This document shows, piece by piece, positions 1 to 7,726 of a stretch of 14,163 nt of DNA (within the stretch, counting starts at the first letter, position 1; every line of letters begins with the position of its first letter). The translations under genes and the position numbers were made by a program. Where the stretch lies: the NCBI GenBank assembly GCA_015486615.1, contig WFRI01000028.1, forward strand, positions 1 through 14,163. Direction: 5' to 3'. Below the pieces are notes generated by a model. The model saw nothing but the letters and a program-made list of their open reading frames with translations. It was not told where the DNA came from and did no database searches. This stretch comes from Candidatus Omnitrophota bacterium. GTDB lineage: Bacteria; Omnitrophota; Gorgyraeia; Duberdicusellales; Duberdicusellaceae.

Positions 1-22
1 AAAAAGCACTGCGTGCTTTTTT
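1..22 (-). terminator. Probable rho-independent terminator, bidirectional
   Basis: A perfect inverted repeat with arms AAAAAGCAC (1-9) and GTGCTTTTT (13-21) around a TGC loop; the left arm is cut by the window edge. Read on the minus strand it lies about 180 nt beyond the stop of the decarboxylase gene and ends in a T run, as an intrinsic terminator would. The same palindrome occurs at 2275-2301 and 14015-14039. The distance from the stop codon is long, so termination could be leaky or happen elsewhere. Confidence 0.5.
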
Positions 23-93
23 AACGTGGGTGCCGGTAAGAAAGACCCAATCCCGGCGTTGCCCTGCGTTGAGATACACCCTGTGCCGCTATA
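1..93. repeat. Intergenic mosaic repeat, copy 1 (truncated by the window edge)
   Basis: This copy starts inside the terminator-like palindrome (1-21), continues through GTGGGTGCCGGTAAGAAAG and then enters the conserved core beginning CCAATCCCGG at 47, ending near CCTGTGCCGCTAT at 93. The same order (palindrome, GGTGCCGGTAAGAAAG, core) recurs at 14016-14140. It lacks the 16-bp GC-rich hairpin that sits between palindrome and GTGGGTG in that copy. It lies downstream of the UDP-glucuronate decarboxylase gene (minus strand). The remaining 94-199 is AT-rich and shows no gene or recognisable element. What the repeat does is unknown. Confidence 0.8.
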
Positions 94-199
94 GGATATT
101 TAATTTTATAGCAAAATGTTATCATATCAGCCCAATAAAGTCAAGGCTGTTAAAATATCTGAGTGTATTAAGATTAAAAACTAATTGATACTTTTAGAA

Positions 200-1138
200 C
201 TAACGGGGGATGATTTTTTCTTTAAAGTAAGGGATAGTCTTATTTAACCCTTCTTCTAAAGAAACCTTAGGCTGCCAGGAAATAAGTTTCCGGGCTTTAC
301 TGATATCCGGTTTTCTTCTTTTAGGGTCGTCCTGCGGCAAAGGAAGGAATTTAATCTCCGAAGACGAACCGGTGAGCTTTTTAATTATTCTTGCGCTCTC
401 TAAAACAGTAAATTCTTGAGGGTTGCCTAAATTTAACGGCCCGGTAAAATCCGCTCTTTCTATATACCGCATTATTCCCTCTATTAAATCGTCAACATAA
501 CAAAAAGAACGAGTCTGAAAGCCGTCGCCAAAAACAGTAATATCTTTGCCCTGCAAAGCCTGGGATATAAAGTTAGATATAACCCTGCCGTCGTTTACCC
601 GCATATAAGGCCCGTAAGTATTAAAAATCCTTATTACCCGAATATCTACATTATGCTGGCGATGGTAAGCAAAAGTCAAAGCTTCCGCCGCCCTTTTAGA
701 CTCGTCATAACAACTTCTGGGGCCAACAGGATTAACATTCCCCCAGTATTCTTCAGGCTGAGGATGCAAAACAGGATCGCCGTAAACTTCTGAGGTAGAA
801 GCCAGAAAAAACCTGGCTTTTTTTAACTTGGCTATCCCCAGACAATTATAAGTTCCTATTGTACCTACTTTTAAAGTTTTTATCGGAAATTCTAAATAAT
901 CACGGGGCGAAGCCGGCGAAGCAAAATGCAAAACCCAGTCTATTTTATCGCCAAAATATATAGGTTTAGATATATCATGTTCAATAAAAGTAAAATTCGG
1001 ACTTTTAATATCTTTAATATTATCAAAACTGCCGGAGATAAAGTTATCCACTCCTATTACTTTATGACCGTCCCGAATAAGTCTTCTCAACAAATGAGAG
1101 CCTATAAATCCGCTGCAGCCAGTAAGGAAAAAAACCAT
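200..1138 (-). CDS. uxs: UDP-glucuronate decarboxylase (UDP-xylose synthase)
   Basis: A 312-residue short-chain dehydrogenase/reductase of extended type that converts UDP-glucuronate to UDP-xylose with tightly bound NAD+, in the cytoplasm. Visible features are the Rossmann motif TGCSGFIGSH (6-15), the TSE triplet at 115-117, the catalytic YxxxK pair Y144/K148 in SCYDESKRAAE, and the family-typical stretches HPQPEEYWGNVNP (125-137), RIFNTYGPYMR (170-180) and GDGFQTRSFCYVDD (204-217). These are diagnostic of UXS rather than of dTDP-glucose dehydratases. Length is typical for bacterial soluble UXS, with no membrane anchor. The start follows the upstream epimerase stop by 2 nt, and its Shine-Dalgarno sequence (AAAGGGGG) lies in the last codons of that gene, so the two are translationally linked. 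Its substrate would come from the UDP-glucose dehydrogenase at 3660-4964. Confidence 0.93.
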   Translation of the reverse strand: MVFFLTGCSGFIGSHLLRRLIRDGHKVIGVDNFISGSFDNIKDIKSPNFTFIEHDISKPIYFGDKIDWVLHFASPASPRDYLEFPIKTLKVGTIGTYNCLGIAKLKKARFFLASTSEVYGDPVLHPQPEEYWGNVNPVGPRSCYDESKRAAEALTFAYHRQHNVDIRVIRIFNTYGPYMRVNDGRVISNFISQALQGKDITVFGDGFQTRSFCYVDDLIEGIMRYIERADFTGPLNLGNPQEFTVLESARIIKKLTGSSSEIKFLPLPQDDPKRRKPDISKARKLISWQPKVSLEEGLNKTIPYFKEKIIPR

Positions 1139-1140
1139 TC

Positions 1141-2106
1141 TTACCCCCTTTGGTAATTATTTTTAAACCACTCTACTGTCTTAGCCAAGCCTTCCTCAAA
1201 TCCAATTTGGCCTTTAACCCCTAAGACATTTTTTAACTTCCCGGTATCCGCATAAGTTTTACGCACATCCCCTAAGCGGGGCGGCAGATATACCGGCTCA
1301 ATATTGCTGCCGGTTATATTTTTAAGAGCAGCCAAAAGCGAATTTACTGAGTAAGGCCTGCCTAACGCCACATTAAAAACTTCGCCGCCTATATTCTCCC
1401 GGGTTAGGGCCCGAATATTCGCCTCTACTACATTATCTATATAAGTAAAATCCCTTTCCTGGCGGCCGTCTCCGTATATAGGCGGGCTTTGCTGCTTAAG
1501 CAGAGAAACTATAAATTTAGGCACAACTACAGCATATTCATTCTCTAAAGACTGCCGCGGCCCAAAAACATTAAAATACCGCAGGCTGACTATCTCCAGA
1601 CCATAGAGCCGCCAGAACATATATGCATAGGTTTCTACCTGAAGTTTTGTGCAGGCATAAGGAGAAACCGGCCTTGGTAAATCGTCTTCTTTCTCCGGAA
1701 AATCTTCCCTTTCTCCATAAACTGAACTGGAAGAAGCAAAAACAATTCTTTTTATTCCTAAATCTTTAGCCTTAATAAACATCTGTAAAGCAGCACTCAC
1801 ATTAACTTCGTGATAGAGCCAGGGCAGATTTACTGATTTAGGCACGCTGCGCAAAGCAGCCTGGTGACAGATAAAATCTACTTTTGGCAAAATTTTATCC
1901 AAAACAGCACTATCGCGAATATCCGCTTTTACAAAATCAACTTTATCAATACAGCCAGATATATTCTCGATTTTGCCGGTAAGCAAATTATCCAAAACAA
2001 CTACCTCTGCCCCTAAATTAACCAGCCTGTCTGTAATATGCGAGCCGATAAATCCGCAGCCGCCGGTCACCAAAACCCTTTTGCCTTTTAATAAATTTTC
2101 TTCCAT
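1141..2106 (-). CDS. NAD-dependent nucleotide-sugar 4-epimerase, WbpP/TviC-like
   Basis: A 321-residue extended SDR enzyme. It has a Rossmann motif TGGCGFIGSH (14-23), SSSSVYGE (125-132) with the active-site serine region, Y150/K154 as the YxxxK pair, and the epimerase signatures RYFNVFGPRQ (176-185) and YGDGRQERDFTYIDNV (211-226). The segment HQAALRSVPKSV (81-92) resembles the UDP-HexNAc/uronate 4-epimerases (WbpP, TviC). Those act on UDP-GlcNAc or UDP-GlcNAcA, but UDP-GlcA or UDP-Glc 4-epimerase activity cannot be excluded. A WbpA-like dehydrogenase lies just upstream in transcription order, which favours a UDP-GlcNAcA/GalNAcA-type route; this is inference. The start is well supported by a near-perfect Shine-Dalgarno AAGGAGGT at 2118-2111. 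It is first in a two-gene unit with uxs, separated from the preceding operon by a mosaic repeat. Confidence 0.85.
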   Translation of the reverse strand: MEENLLKGKRVLVTGGCGFIGSHITDRLVNLGAEVVVLDNLLTGKIENISGCIDKVDFVKADIRDSAVLDKILPKVDFICHQAALRSVPKSVNLPWLYHEVNVSAALQMFIKAKDLGIKRIVFASSSSVYGEREDFPEKEDDLPRPVSPYACTKLQVETYAYMFWRLYGLEIVSLRYFNVFGPRQSLENEYAVVVPKFIVSLLKQQSPPIYGDGRQERDFTYIDNVVEANIRALTRENIGGEVFNVALGRPYSVNSLLAALKNITGSNIEPVYLPPRLGDVRKTYADTGKLKNVLGVKGQIGFEEGLAKTVEWFKNNYQRG

Positions 2107-2177
2107 TATAACCTCCTTGCCGCCAATTGAAAAAGATATATGTCCAAGGCCGTAAGTCCAAAAGATACAGGCCTAAA

Positions 2178-2208
2178 GCAACTTTTTAAGACAGTCTTAT
2201 TTTGTTGC
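2178..2208. other. Conserved hairpin module of the mosaic repeat (copy 2)
   Basis: Outer arms GCAAC/GTTGC enclose a mismatched T/A-rich section and an inner TAAGAC-a-GTCTTA palindrome. The same structure occurs at 7812-7842 and 13789-13819, where the central base is T instead of A. The arms are unchanged in all three copies, and the differences fall at the apex and in the unpaired strand beside GTTGC. Confidence 0.6.
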
Positions 2209-2274
2209 AAACCAATCCCGACATTGCCTTTCTGCCGCTAAAAAAGCTACCACTAAAAAAGCACTGGCTGCCGC

Positions 2275-2301
2275 TTAAAAAAGCACTGCGTGCTTTTTTA
2301 A
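2275..2301 (-). terminator. Probable rho-independent terminator after the WbpA-like gene, bidirectional
   Basis: A 12-bp perfect stem, TTAAAAAAGCAC (2275-2286) with GTGCTTTTTTAA (2290-2301), and TGC as the loop. On the minus strand it lies 56 nt past the stop codon of the dehydrogenase gene and runs into T6, the layout of an intrinsic terminator. The palindrome is part of the mosaic repeat and is identical in copies 1 and 4. Because both arms end in homopolymers it could work in either direction. Confidence 0.65.
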
Positions 2302-2356
2302 CGTGGGTGCCGGTAAGAAAGCATAGCAAAATGCGGAAAGATTTAATCAGTACAGC

Positions 2357-3658
2357 CTACAAAGTTATTACGTTGGGCAGCTTCTTTTTATAGACATTGC
2401 GCGTGTCAAAAATAACCCGGCAATGCCCGGCTAAGAAATTGTAATCAATACTGCTGTGCTCAGTAATAACAGCCGCGCAATCCATACTGTTCAAAATCTT
2501 TGCCGTTAATTTTACGGACTTCATATTTATTCCATTAACCAGCAAATAAGGAAAATAGGGGTCGTAGTAATAAACTTCAGCTTCCTGTGCCTGTAAATCC
2601 TCAATAATATCCAAAGCCGGAGACTCCCGCAAATCCTTAACATCCTTCTTGTAAGAAACTCCGATTATTAATATTCTTTTGCCTTTTAAACTGGATGTGC
2701 CCAAGATTCTTTTTAGCCTTTCAACAATATATTTCGGCATATAGCGGTTAACAAAAGAAGCCAAGTCTATCATTTTAGTCTTAAAGCCGACTTTCCTGGC
2801 TTTCCATGATAAATACAAAGGGTCACAGGGAATGCAATGCCCGCCTATGCCCGGGCCGGGAGAGAAAGGCATAAAGCCAAAAGGTTTTGTCTTGGCCGCA
2901 TCAATAACCTCCCAGACATTCACGCCTAATTTATCACAAAGCATAGCAAACTCATTAATCAGCCCTATATTAACCAGACGAAAAGTATTTTCTAAAAGTT
3001 TAACTGTCTCTGCAGTCTCCAAAGAAGAAACCTTTTTAACCTTCTTTATTATCAGAGAATATAAAGAATATATCAATGACAGAGACTTATGGTCTATACC
3101 GCTGACAACTTTGGAAATTTTTGTCAAAGGATATTTCTTATTCCCCGGGTCAACCCTTTCCGGAGAAAACCCTAAGAAGAAATCTTTGCCTCTTTTAAAA
3201 CCGCCTTTTTCCAAAATCGGCAAAACAACATCCCGGCATGTCCCGGGATAGGTTGTGCTCTCCAAAACCAAAAGGCTGGGCACAGGCATAAATTTTTTAA
3301 TAACCCTGACAGCATCTATGATATAAGAAATATCCGGGGTTTTGACTTTGCGCAAAGGCGTAGGGACACAGATAATTATAACATCAGCGTTTTTTATCGG
3401 CTCAGGGCTGGTTTGGGGGAAGAATTTATTTCTATCAACAAACTTTCTAACTTCTAAAGGGTCAACATCAACAATATACGGCTGTTTTTTAAGGATATAT
3501 TCTATCCGGTTAGGATTTTTATCATAACCAAAAACCGTAAAACCTTTTCTCAAAAACTCTAAAGCCAAAGGAAGGCCCACATAACCTAATCCAATTATGC
3601 AAATTTTTGCCTTTCTTCCGGAAATTTTACCTTTAAGAATACGATAGGAATCAGCCAT
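2357..3658 (-). CDS. wbpA: UDP-N-acetylglucosamine/-hexosamine 6-dehydrogenase, WbpA/TviB-like
   Basis: A 433-residue nucleotide-sugar dehydrogenase of the UDP-glucose/GDP-mannose dehydrogenase family, which oxidises C6 of a UDP-sugar twice using 2 NAD+. It shows GLGYVGLP (23-30) for NAD binding, ICVPTPL (96-102), FSPERVDPGN (164-173), the conserved AETVKLLENTFRLVNI block (216-231), the catalytic cysteine C275 in GIGGHCIPCDP, and the C-terminal domain GVSYKKDVKDLRESP. The FSPERxDPGN and GGHCIPxDP forms are typical of the UDP-HexNAc branch (WbpA, WecC, TviB) rather than UDP-glucose dehydrogenase. The start lies 1 nt after the stop of the paralogous ugd gene, with GCAGG as a modest ribosome site over that stop. 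Its likely product, UDP-GlcNAcA, could feed the epimerase downstream. UDP-ManNAc dehydrogenase is the main alternative. Confidence 0.88.
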   Translation of the reverse strand: MADSYRILKGKISGRKAKICIIGLGYVGLPLALEFLRKGFTVFGYDKNPNRIEYILKKQPYIVDVDPLEVRKFVDRNKFFPQTSPEPIKNADVIIICVPTPLRKVKTPDISYIIDAVRVIKKFMPVPSLLVLESTTYPGTCRDVVLPILEKGGFKRGKDFFLGFSPERVDPGNKKYPLTKISKVVSGIDHKSLSLIYSLYSLIIKKVKKVSSLETAETVKLLENTFRLVNIGLINEFAMLCDKLGVNVWEVIDAAKTKPFGFMPFSPGPGIGGHCIPCDPLYLSWKARKVGFKTKMIDLASFVNRYMPKYIVERLKRILGTSSLKGKRILIIGVSYKKDVKDLRESPALDIIEDLQAQEAEVYYYDPYFPYLLVNGINMKSVKLTAKILNSMDCAAVITEHSSIDYNFLAGHCRVIFDTRNVYKKKLPNVITL

Positions 3659-3659
3659 A

Positions 3660-4964
3660 TTACCTGCCTATGCTTAAATAATGAAAACCTAATTTCTGCA
3701 TTTTTTCTTTGCTGTAAAAATTCCTGCCGTCAGCAATAAAAGGATAGCGCATAAGTTTTTTTACTTTCCTAAAGTCTATATCTTTAAACTCCTGCCATTC
3801 TGTAAGCAAAGCCAGACAATCAGCGCCTTCCAACGCGCTGTAAACATCCGGGCAAAACTCTACTCCCTTTACCTGCTTTTTGGCTTTAGGCATAGCCTTG
3901 GGGTCGTAAACTTTAACCCTGGATTTTTCATCTTTCAGCATACCTATTACCTGCAAAGCCGGAGATTCCCGAATATCGTCGGTTTCCGGCTTAAAAGAAA
4001 GGCCTAAAACTGCTATAATTTTGCCTTTTAATATCCAGAGTTCTTCTTTTATTTTATCAACAAAATGCCTTCTCTGGCTGTGATTTATCTGCCGCACTTG
4101 TTTAAGCAGGCCAAAATCATAGCCGATACTCTGGGCTAAAGAAATAAAAGCATCTACATCTTTAGGAAAACAACTTCCGCCAAACCCTACTCCGGCATTA
4201 AGGAAACTTCTGCCAATTCTCTTATCCCTGCCCATACCTTCGGCTACTTTCTCTACATCGGCTCCGGTCTTCTCGCAAATTACAGATACGGCATTAATAA
4301 AAGAAATTTTGGCGGCTAAAAAAGAATTGGAAGCATGCTTTATAATTTCAGCCGTATTGATGTCTGTGACTAAAATCGGGGCTTTGACAGATTTATAGAT
4401 GCTCCTCAATATACCTTCGGCTCTCTTGCTCTCTACTCCAAGGACAATCCGGTCAGGAGAAAGAAAGTCTTTTACTGCTGTGCCCTCTCTTAAAAACTCC
4501 GGATTAGAAGCCACATCAAAATCAACGTTTTGTTTAGCATAACGTTTTATAGTCTGCTTTATCTTCAAGCCGGTTTGGACAGGAACTGTTGATTTCTCCA
4601 CTATCAACTTATAATCATCAATGTTAACTGCTATTTGGTATGCGACACTTTCCAAAGCACTCAAATCAGCACCGCCGTCCGGCAAAGGAGGGGTGCCTAC
4701 TGACAGAAATATCACCTCTGATTTCCTGACACCTTCTTTAATGCTGGCGGTAAAAGAAATGTTTTTTCTCCTGCGGCCGTCTTTAATTATTTTATCCAAT
4801 CCCGGCTCGTAGTTAGGGATTTTATTCTTTTTGAGCAAAGATATCTTACGCAAATCATTGTCAACACAGATTACCTTATTCCCCAATTTGGCAAAACAAG
4901 CCGCAGCGACTAAACCTACATAGCCTGCTCCGATTACGCAAATTTTGTGTTTTTCCTGATACAT
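3660..4964 (-). CDS. ugd: UDP-glucose 6-dehydrogenase
   Basis: A 434-residue enzyme that converts UDP-glucose to UDP-glucuronate with two NAD+. The sequence has the N-terminal Rossmann motif GAGYVGL (12-18), the SVGTPP block (88-93), EKSTVPVQT (123-131), SNPEFLREGTA (153-163), the AEIIKHASNSFLAAKISFIN segment starting at 205 with conserved K209 and N213, and the catalytic cysteine C265 in VGFGGSCFPKD. The C-terminal UDP-binding domain has GLSFKPETDDIRESP. All catalytic residues are present and the length is normal. It starts 11 nt after lptD with no clear Shine-Dalgarno sequence, so translation probably depends on coupling to lptD. It is adjacent to a second dehydrogenase of the same fold but different subfamily. 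UDP-GlcA made here is the substrate of the decarboxylase at 200-1138. Confidence 0.94.
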   Translation of the reverse strand: MYQEKHKICVIGAGYVGLVAAACFAKLGNKVICVDNDLRKISLLKKNKIPNYEPGLDKIIKDGRRRKNISFTASIKEGVRKSEVIFLSVGTPPLPDGGADLSALESVAYQIAVNIDDYKLIVEKSTVPVQTGLKIKQTIKRYAKQNVDFDVASNPEFLREGTAVKDFLSPDRIVLGVESKRAEGILRSIYKSVKAPILVTDINTAEIIKHASNSFLAAKISFINAVSVICEKTGADVEKVAEGMGRDKRIGRSFLNAGVGFGGSCFPKDVDAFISLAQSIGYDFGLLKQVRQINHSQRRHFVDKIKEELWILKGKIIAVLGLSFKPETDDIRESPALQVIGMLKDEKSRVKVYDPKAMPKAKKQVKGVEFCPDVYSALEGADCLALLTEWQEFKDIDFRKVKKLMRYPFIADGRNFYSKEKMQKLGFHYLSIGR

Positions 4965-4975
4965 ATAAACTTTAT

Positions 4976-7051
4976 TTAACCGCTGTCTTTAGGCCCGCGG
5001 TAAGACTTGCGGAAATTAATGCCGACTTCCGGAAAAGCCTTAATCCTAAAAATCACCCACAAAGAAACCGCTTTATCTTTATCAATATCCATACCTAAAT
5101 CCATCAGCCAGCAGTGAAGGTCCCGCCGGAAAAAATACTGCTGTTCTTCCCACTGGCCGGTCTTAGCCTCAAAACGCTGGTAAGAATGAAAACTTAGTTT
5201 TTTGGATATTTCGTAATCAAGAGAAGAGGTTATCTCTGAAGATTCTCCCCGGGTGTAGTTATGACCTAAGGCTAAATTACACTTCTTACTTTTCCACGTC
5301 AGGTCTGTATTCATCTCTGTAAGGGCTTTATTGTCCAAATCGTAAGTAGCGTCATTTTCCAGGTATAGATTCTCAACCGGCCGAAATTCAAAATCCGACT
5401 CTAACTTTTTCCAATGGCTGCCTCTTGCTTCCTGATTAAAAACATAACTGACTGCAGGAGCAAAATACAGCATATCCCAGGTCTTATCGCCTGATTTTGC
5501 CTGCAGTTTATTTTCCAGAGTAAATTTTATTTCGTTCTCGCGGTCAATACTGTCTATACTGTCAAACTGAAGAATCCTGTTTCGCCCGGTCGTAGGCCTG
5601 TGAATATAGGTATATTCAATTGTGGGAGTGATTATGTGTTTTAAAGCATCCGCTTTCATACCTAAAAAGTCTATCCCTTTGTCAAATAAACGGTATAATT
5701 TTGTGCTTAATTCTATACCCGAATCAAATATAGTCCGATAAAGCCCGCTGTCTCCGGAAGTATCCTTAGAATAAAAAGTCTCCCTTATCCCGGCATAGGG
5801 CTTAAAGTTCAGCCAGGCAATTTTCCCCTGATAACTTAAAGTATTATGGCTGTCCAGCCTCAATACGTCCCTGTCTTCTAAGGAATCCGCAATTTTATAA
5901 CTTAAGTTAGAAAAAGAAGAAGTAGAATCAATATAAAAATTGCTGTTTCCTACCGGCCGGCTAAACACATCAAGTTTAATTTCAGGAAGGTATTCGGTTT
6001 CCGTATAAAAATCATTAAACCTTTTTTGCGCCCTCAAAGAAAAAACCGAATAGGGAAAAGAATGCGTAAACAGGGCATAAGACAAAGGGTGAGAATCGCG
6101 TTCATATTCCCGGTAAAAGTAATCCTTCATAAAATACTTGTCTGAAAACTTGTGTATTTCTACCCTTAAATTGTCTTTAGACGACATATTCCAACTATGC
6201 CTCCACTGGAATTTATATCTGTCCCGGCCGGTGTTGTAACCATCAAAAGACCTGCCTTCTTTATCGCTTATATAGTATAGTTTAAGCATGCCTTTGCCTA
6301 AGTTTTTTGTATTATAACTGTGGGTAAACCCCCGGCCAAAGCCTCTTTTTTCGTAATAATCAAAGTGCAGGCGGCCTTTAAACGATTCACTGTAGTAATA
6401 CCTCCAGGCCGTCAGCATATACATACCCATATCATGATCGCTTCCCGGAACTACACTGACCCGGGGAAGTTTGTCTTTAGCCGGCTGCATATAATAAGGT
6501 ATGTAAAATAGAGGGATATCACCTACTTTGAATACAACATTTTTGGCTACAATTTTATCGCCGGGGTAGAAGATAATTTTACGAGCAGCAAAGCGGTAAT
6601 GCGGCTTTTTCAAATTACAAGTGGTAATATATCCGTGTTCAAGTACATACTTTTTAACTGAGACTTTCCGCACAGATTTTCCAAAAGCATAAAACGGCTT
6701 TGAAGCCATATGCATATCTGAGATATTTGCCGTCTTATTTTTAAAATCGTAAATTATCCTGTCGCCAAAAATAGTACCCTTCTGCTGCTGGACTTTTACA
6801 TTCCCTTCTACTTTAGCGATACTTTCTATAGTATCTACCGAGGCCTTGTCGCAAAAGATAGTGACACCTTTATAAGTTATCCTGACATTGCCCTCAGCGA
6901 TTATTTTTTTGCTTTCGCTGTTATAGAAAACATGGTCCCCGTCAACTACTACCGGAAGTTTATCTTTCTGGGCAGCAGATTCCTTAGCATAAACAAAAGG
7001 AAAACCTGCCCAGTAAAACAATAACACCAACAATATTTTAGTTCTAATCAC
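4976..7051 (-). CDS. lptD: LptD/OstA-family outer-membrane LPS assembly protein
   Basis: A 691-residue protein with a signal peptide (hydrophobic 5-20, likely cleavage after VYA at 22). An OstA/LptA-type beta-jellyroll follows at about 33-140 (GDHVFYNSESKKIIAEGNV, GDRIIYDFKNKTANI). The LptD linker is YITTCNLKKPHYRFAARKI with VGDIPLFYIPYYMQP (141-190), followed by a long beta-barrel of alternating aromatic strands to about 680. LptD forms the outer-membrane plug-and-barrel with LptE and inserts lipopolysaccharide into the outer leaflet. C145 aligns by context with the N-terminal-domain cysteine in the TSC motif of E. coli LptD, and C647 near the barrel end could be its disulfide partner; this pairing is inference. 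It starts with GTG, overlapping the transaldolase stop as GTGA, which the signal peptide supports. It is somewhat shorter than the enterobacterial protein. Sugar-nucleotide genes follow directly. Confidence 0.88.
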   Translation of the reverse strand: MIRTKILLVLLFYWAGFPFVYAKESAAQKDKLPVVVDGDHVFYNSESKKIIAEGNVRITYKGVTIFCDKASVDTIESIAKVEGNVKVQQQKGTIFGDRIIYDFKNKTANISDMHMASKPFYAFGKSVRKVSVKKYVLEHGYITTCNLKKPHYRFAARKIIFYPGDKIVAKNVVFKVGDIPLFYIPYYMQPAKDKLPRVSVVPGSDHDMGMYMLTAWRYYYSESFKGRLHFDYYEKRGFGRGFTHSYNTKNLGKGMLKLYYISDKEGRSFDGYNTGRDRYKFQWRHSWNMSSKDNLRVEIHKFSDKYFMKDYFYREYERDSHPLSYALFTHSFPYSVFSLRAQKRFNDFYTETEYLPEIKLDVFSRPVGNSNFYIDSTSSFSNLSYKIADSLEDRDVLRLDSHNTLSYQGKIAWLNFKPYAGIRETFYSKDTSGDSGLYRTIFDSGIELSTKLYRLFDKGIDFLGMKADALKHIITPTIEYTYIHRPTTGRNRILQFDSIDSIDRENEIKFTLENKLQAKSGDKTWDMLYFAPAVSYVFNQEARGSHWKKLESDFEFRPVENLYLENDATYDLDNKALTEMNTDLTWKSKKCNLALGHNYTRGESSEITSSLDYEISKKLSFHSYQRFEAKTGQWEEQQYFFRRDLHCWLMDLGMDIDKDKAVSLWVIFRIKAFPEVGINFRKSYRGPKDSG

Positions 7052-7701
7052 CGCTCAGTTCTTTTAAGGTTATCCCAATCATTCAGAAAACGCTCAATAC
7101 CTATATCGGTCAGAGGATGTTTTAACAGCTGGGTTATTACTTTAAAGGGAATAGTAGCAATATCGGCGCCGATCCGCGCCGCCTCTAAAACATGCATAGG
7201 ACTACGTATCGAAGCAACTATTATCTCTGTAGAAATACCGTAATTGCCGTAAATCAACTTTATGTCAGCCACCAAATTAAGGCCTTCTGTAGAAACATCA
7301 TCCAGCCTTCCGACAAAAGGAGATACATACCCGGCACCGGCTTTAGCCGCTAAAAGAGCCTGCAATGGCGAGAAGCAAAGAGTAAGATTGGTTTTTATGC
7401 CTTTGGTTGACAGAATCTTAGTCGCTTTCAAACCTTCTGTAGTAATCGGGATTTTAATTACAATATTACCGGATATTTTACATAAATCATCGGCTTCCCT
7501 AACCATCCCCAAGGCATCCAATGCAATAACTTCAGCACTTACCGGGCCGTTTACTATTTTACAAATAGCCTCTAATTGCTTTTTAGGGTTGTTTTTTTCC
7601 CGGGAAAGCAAAGTCGGATTAGTAGTAACTCCATCCAAAACCCCCAAATCATTGGCCTGTTTTATTTCTTCTACATTCGCAGTATCAATAAATATTTTCA
7701 T
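7048..7701 (-). CDS. tal: Transaldolase (small, FSA/TalC-type)
   Basis: A 217-residue TIM-barrel aldolase of the short transaldolase / fructose-6-phosphate aldolase family, cytoplasmic, moving a dihydroxyacetone unit between sugar phosphates in the non-oxidative pentose phosphate route. Visible residues are D6 in FIDTAN, TTNPT (26-30), the Schiff-base lysine K83 in IVIKIPIT, TLCFSPLQA (107-115), YVSPFVGRLDD (125-135) and the phosphate-site region IVASIRSP. F129 occupies the place where true fructose-6-phosphate aldolases carry tyrosine (PYVNR), which favours transaldolase activity. The start has a G-rich Shine-Dalgarno (AAGGGGGG) directly upstream. It is first in a block with lptD (4-nt GTGA overlap), and the heptad-repeat tract begins 26 nt upstream of its start codon. 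Confidence 0.93.
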   Translation of the reverse strand: MKIFIDTANVEEIKQANDLGVLDGVTTNPTLLSREKNNPKKQLEAICKIVNGPVSAEVIALDALGMVREADDLCKISGNIVIKIPITTEGLKATKILSTKGIKTNLTLCFSPLQALLAAKAGAGYVSPFVGRLDDVSTEGLNLVADIKLIYGNYGISTEIIVASIRSPMHVLEAARIGADIATIPFKVITQLLKHPLTDIGIERFLNDWDNLKRTER

Positions 7702-7726
7702 ATACCCCCCTTGTAATTAGTACTGT

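Larger units (their letters stand above)
2142..2321. repeat. Intergenic mosaic repeat, copy 2
   Basis: Reading the plus strand: short heptad tract GTCCAAG GCCGTAA GTCCAAA (2142-2162), AGATACAGGCCTAAA, conserved hairpin 2178-2208, core start CCAATCCCGACATTGCC (2212-2228), then an abrupt join to CTGCCGCTAAAAAAG, one CTACCACTAAAAAA unit (2247-2260), a partial GCACTGG palindrome arm, the complete palindrome 2275-2301, and GTGGGTGCCGGTAAGAAAG to 2321. Compared with copy 3 the middle of the core and its TTGAATGTCCAA end are missing. It fills most of the 250-nt gap between the WbpA-like gene and the epimerase. No protein-coding potential is evident. Confidence 0.85.

Noticed and set aside
2202..2393. 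Plus-strand open frame of 63 codons with KKLPLKK-like repeats
   Set aside because: It reads across repeat modules and into the antisense end of the dehydrogenase gene; the repeated residues come from the AAAAAAG units.
7048..7701. Fructose-6-phosphate aldolase (fsa)
   Set aside because: The PFVGR motif with F129 in place of the FSA tyrosine points to transaldolase, although the families are close.
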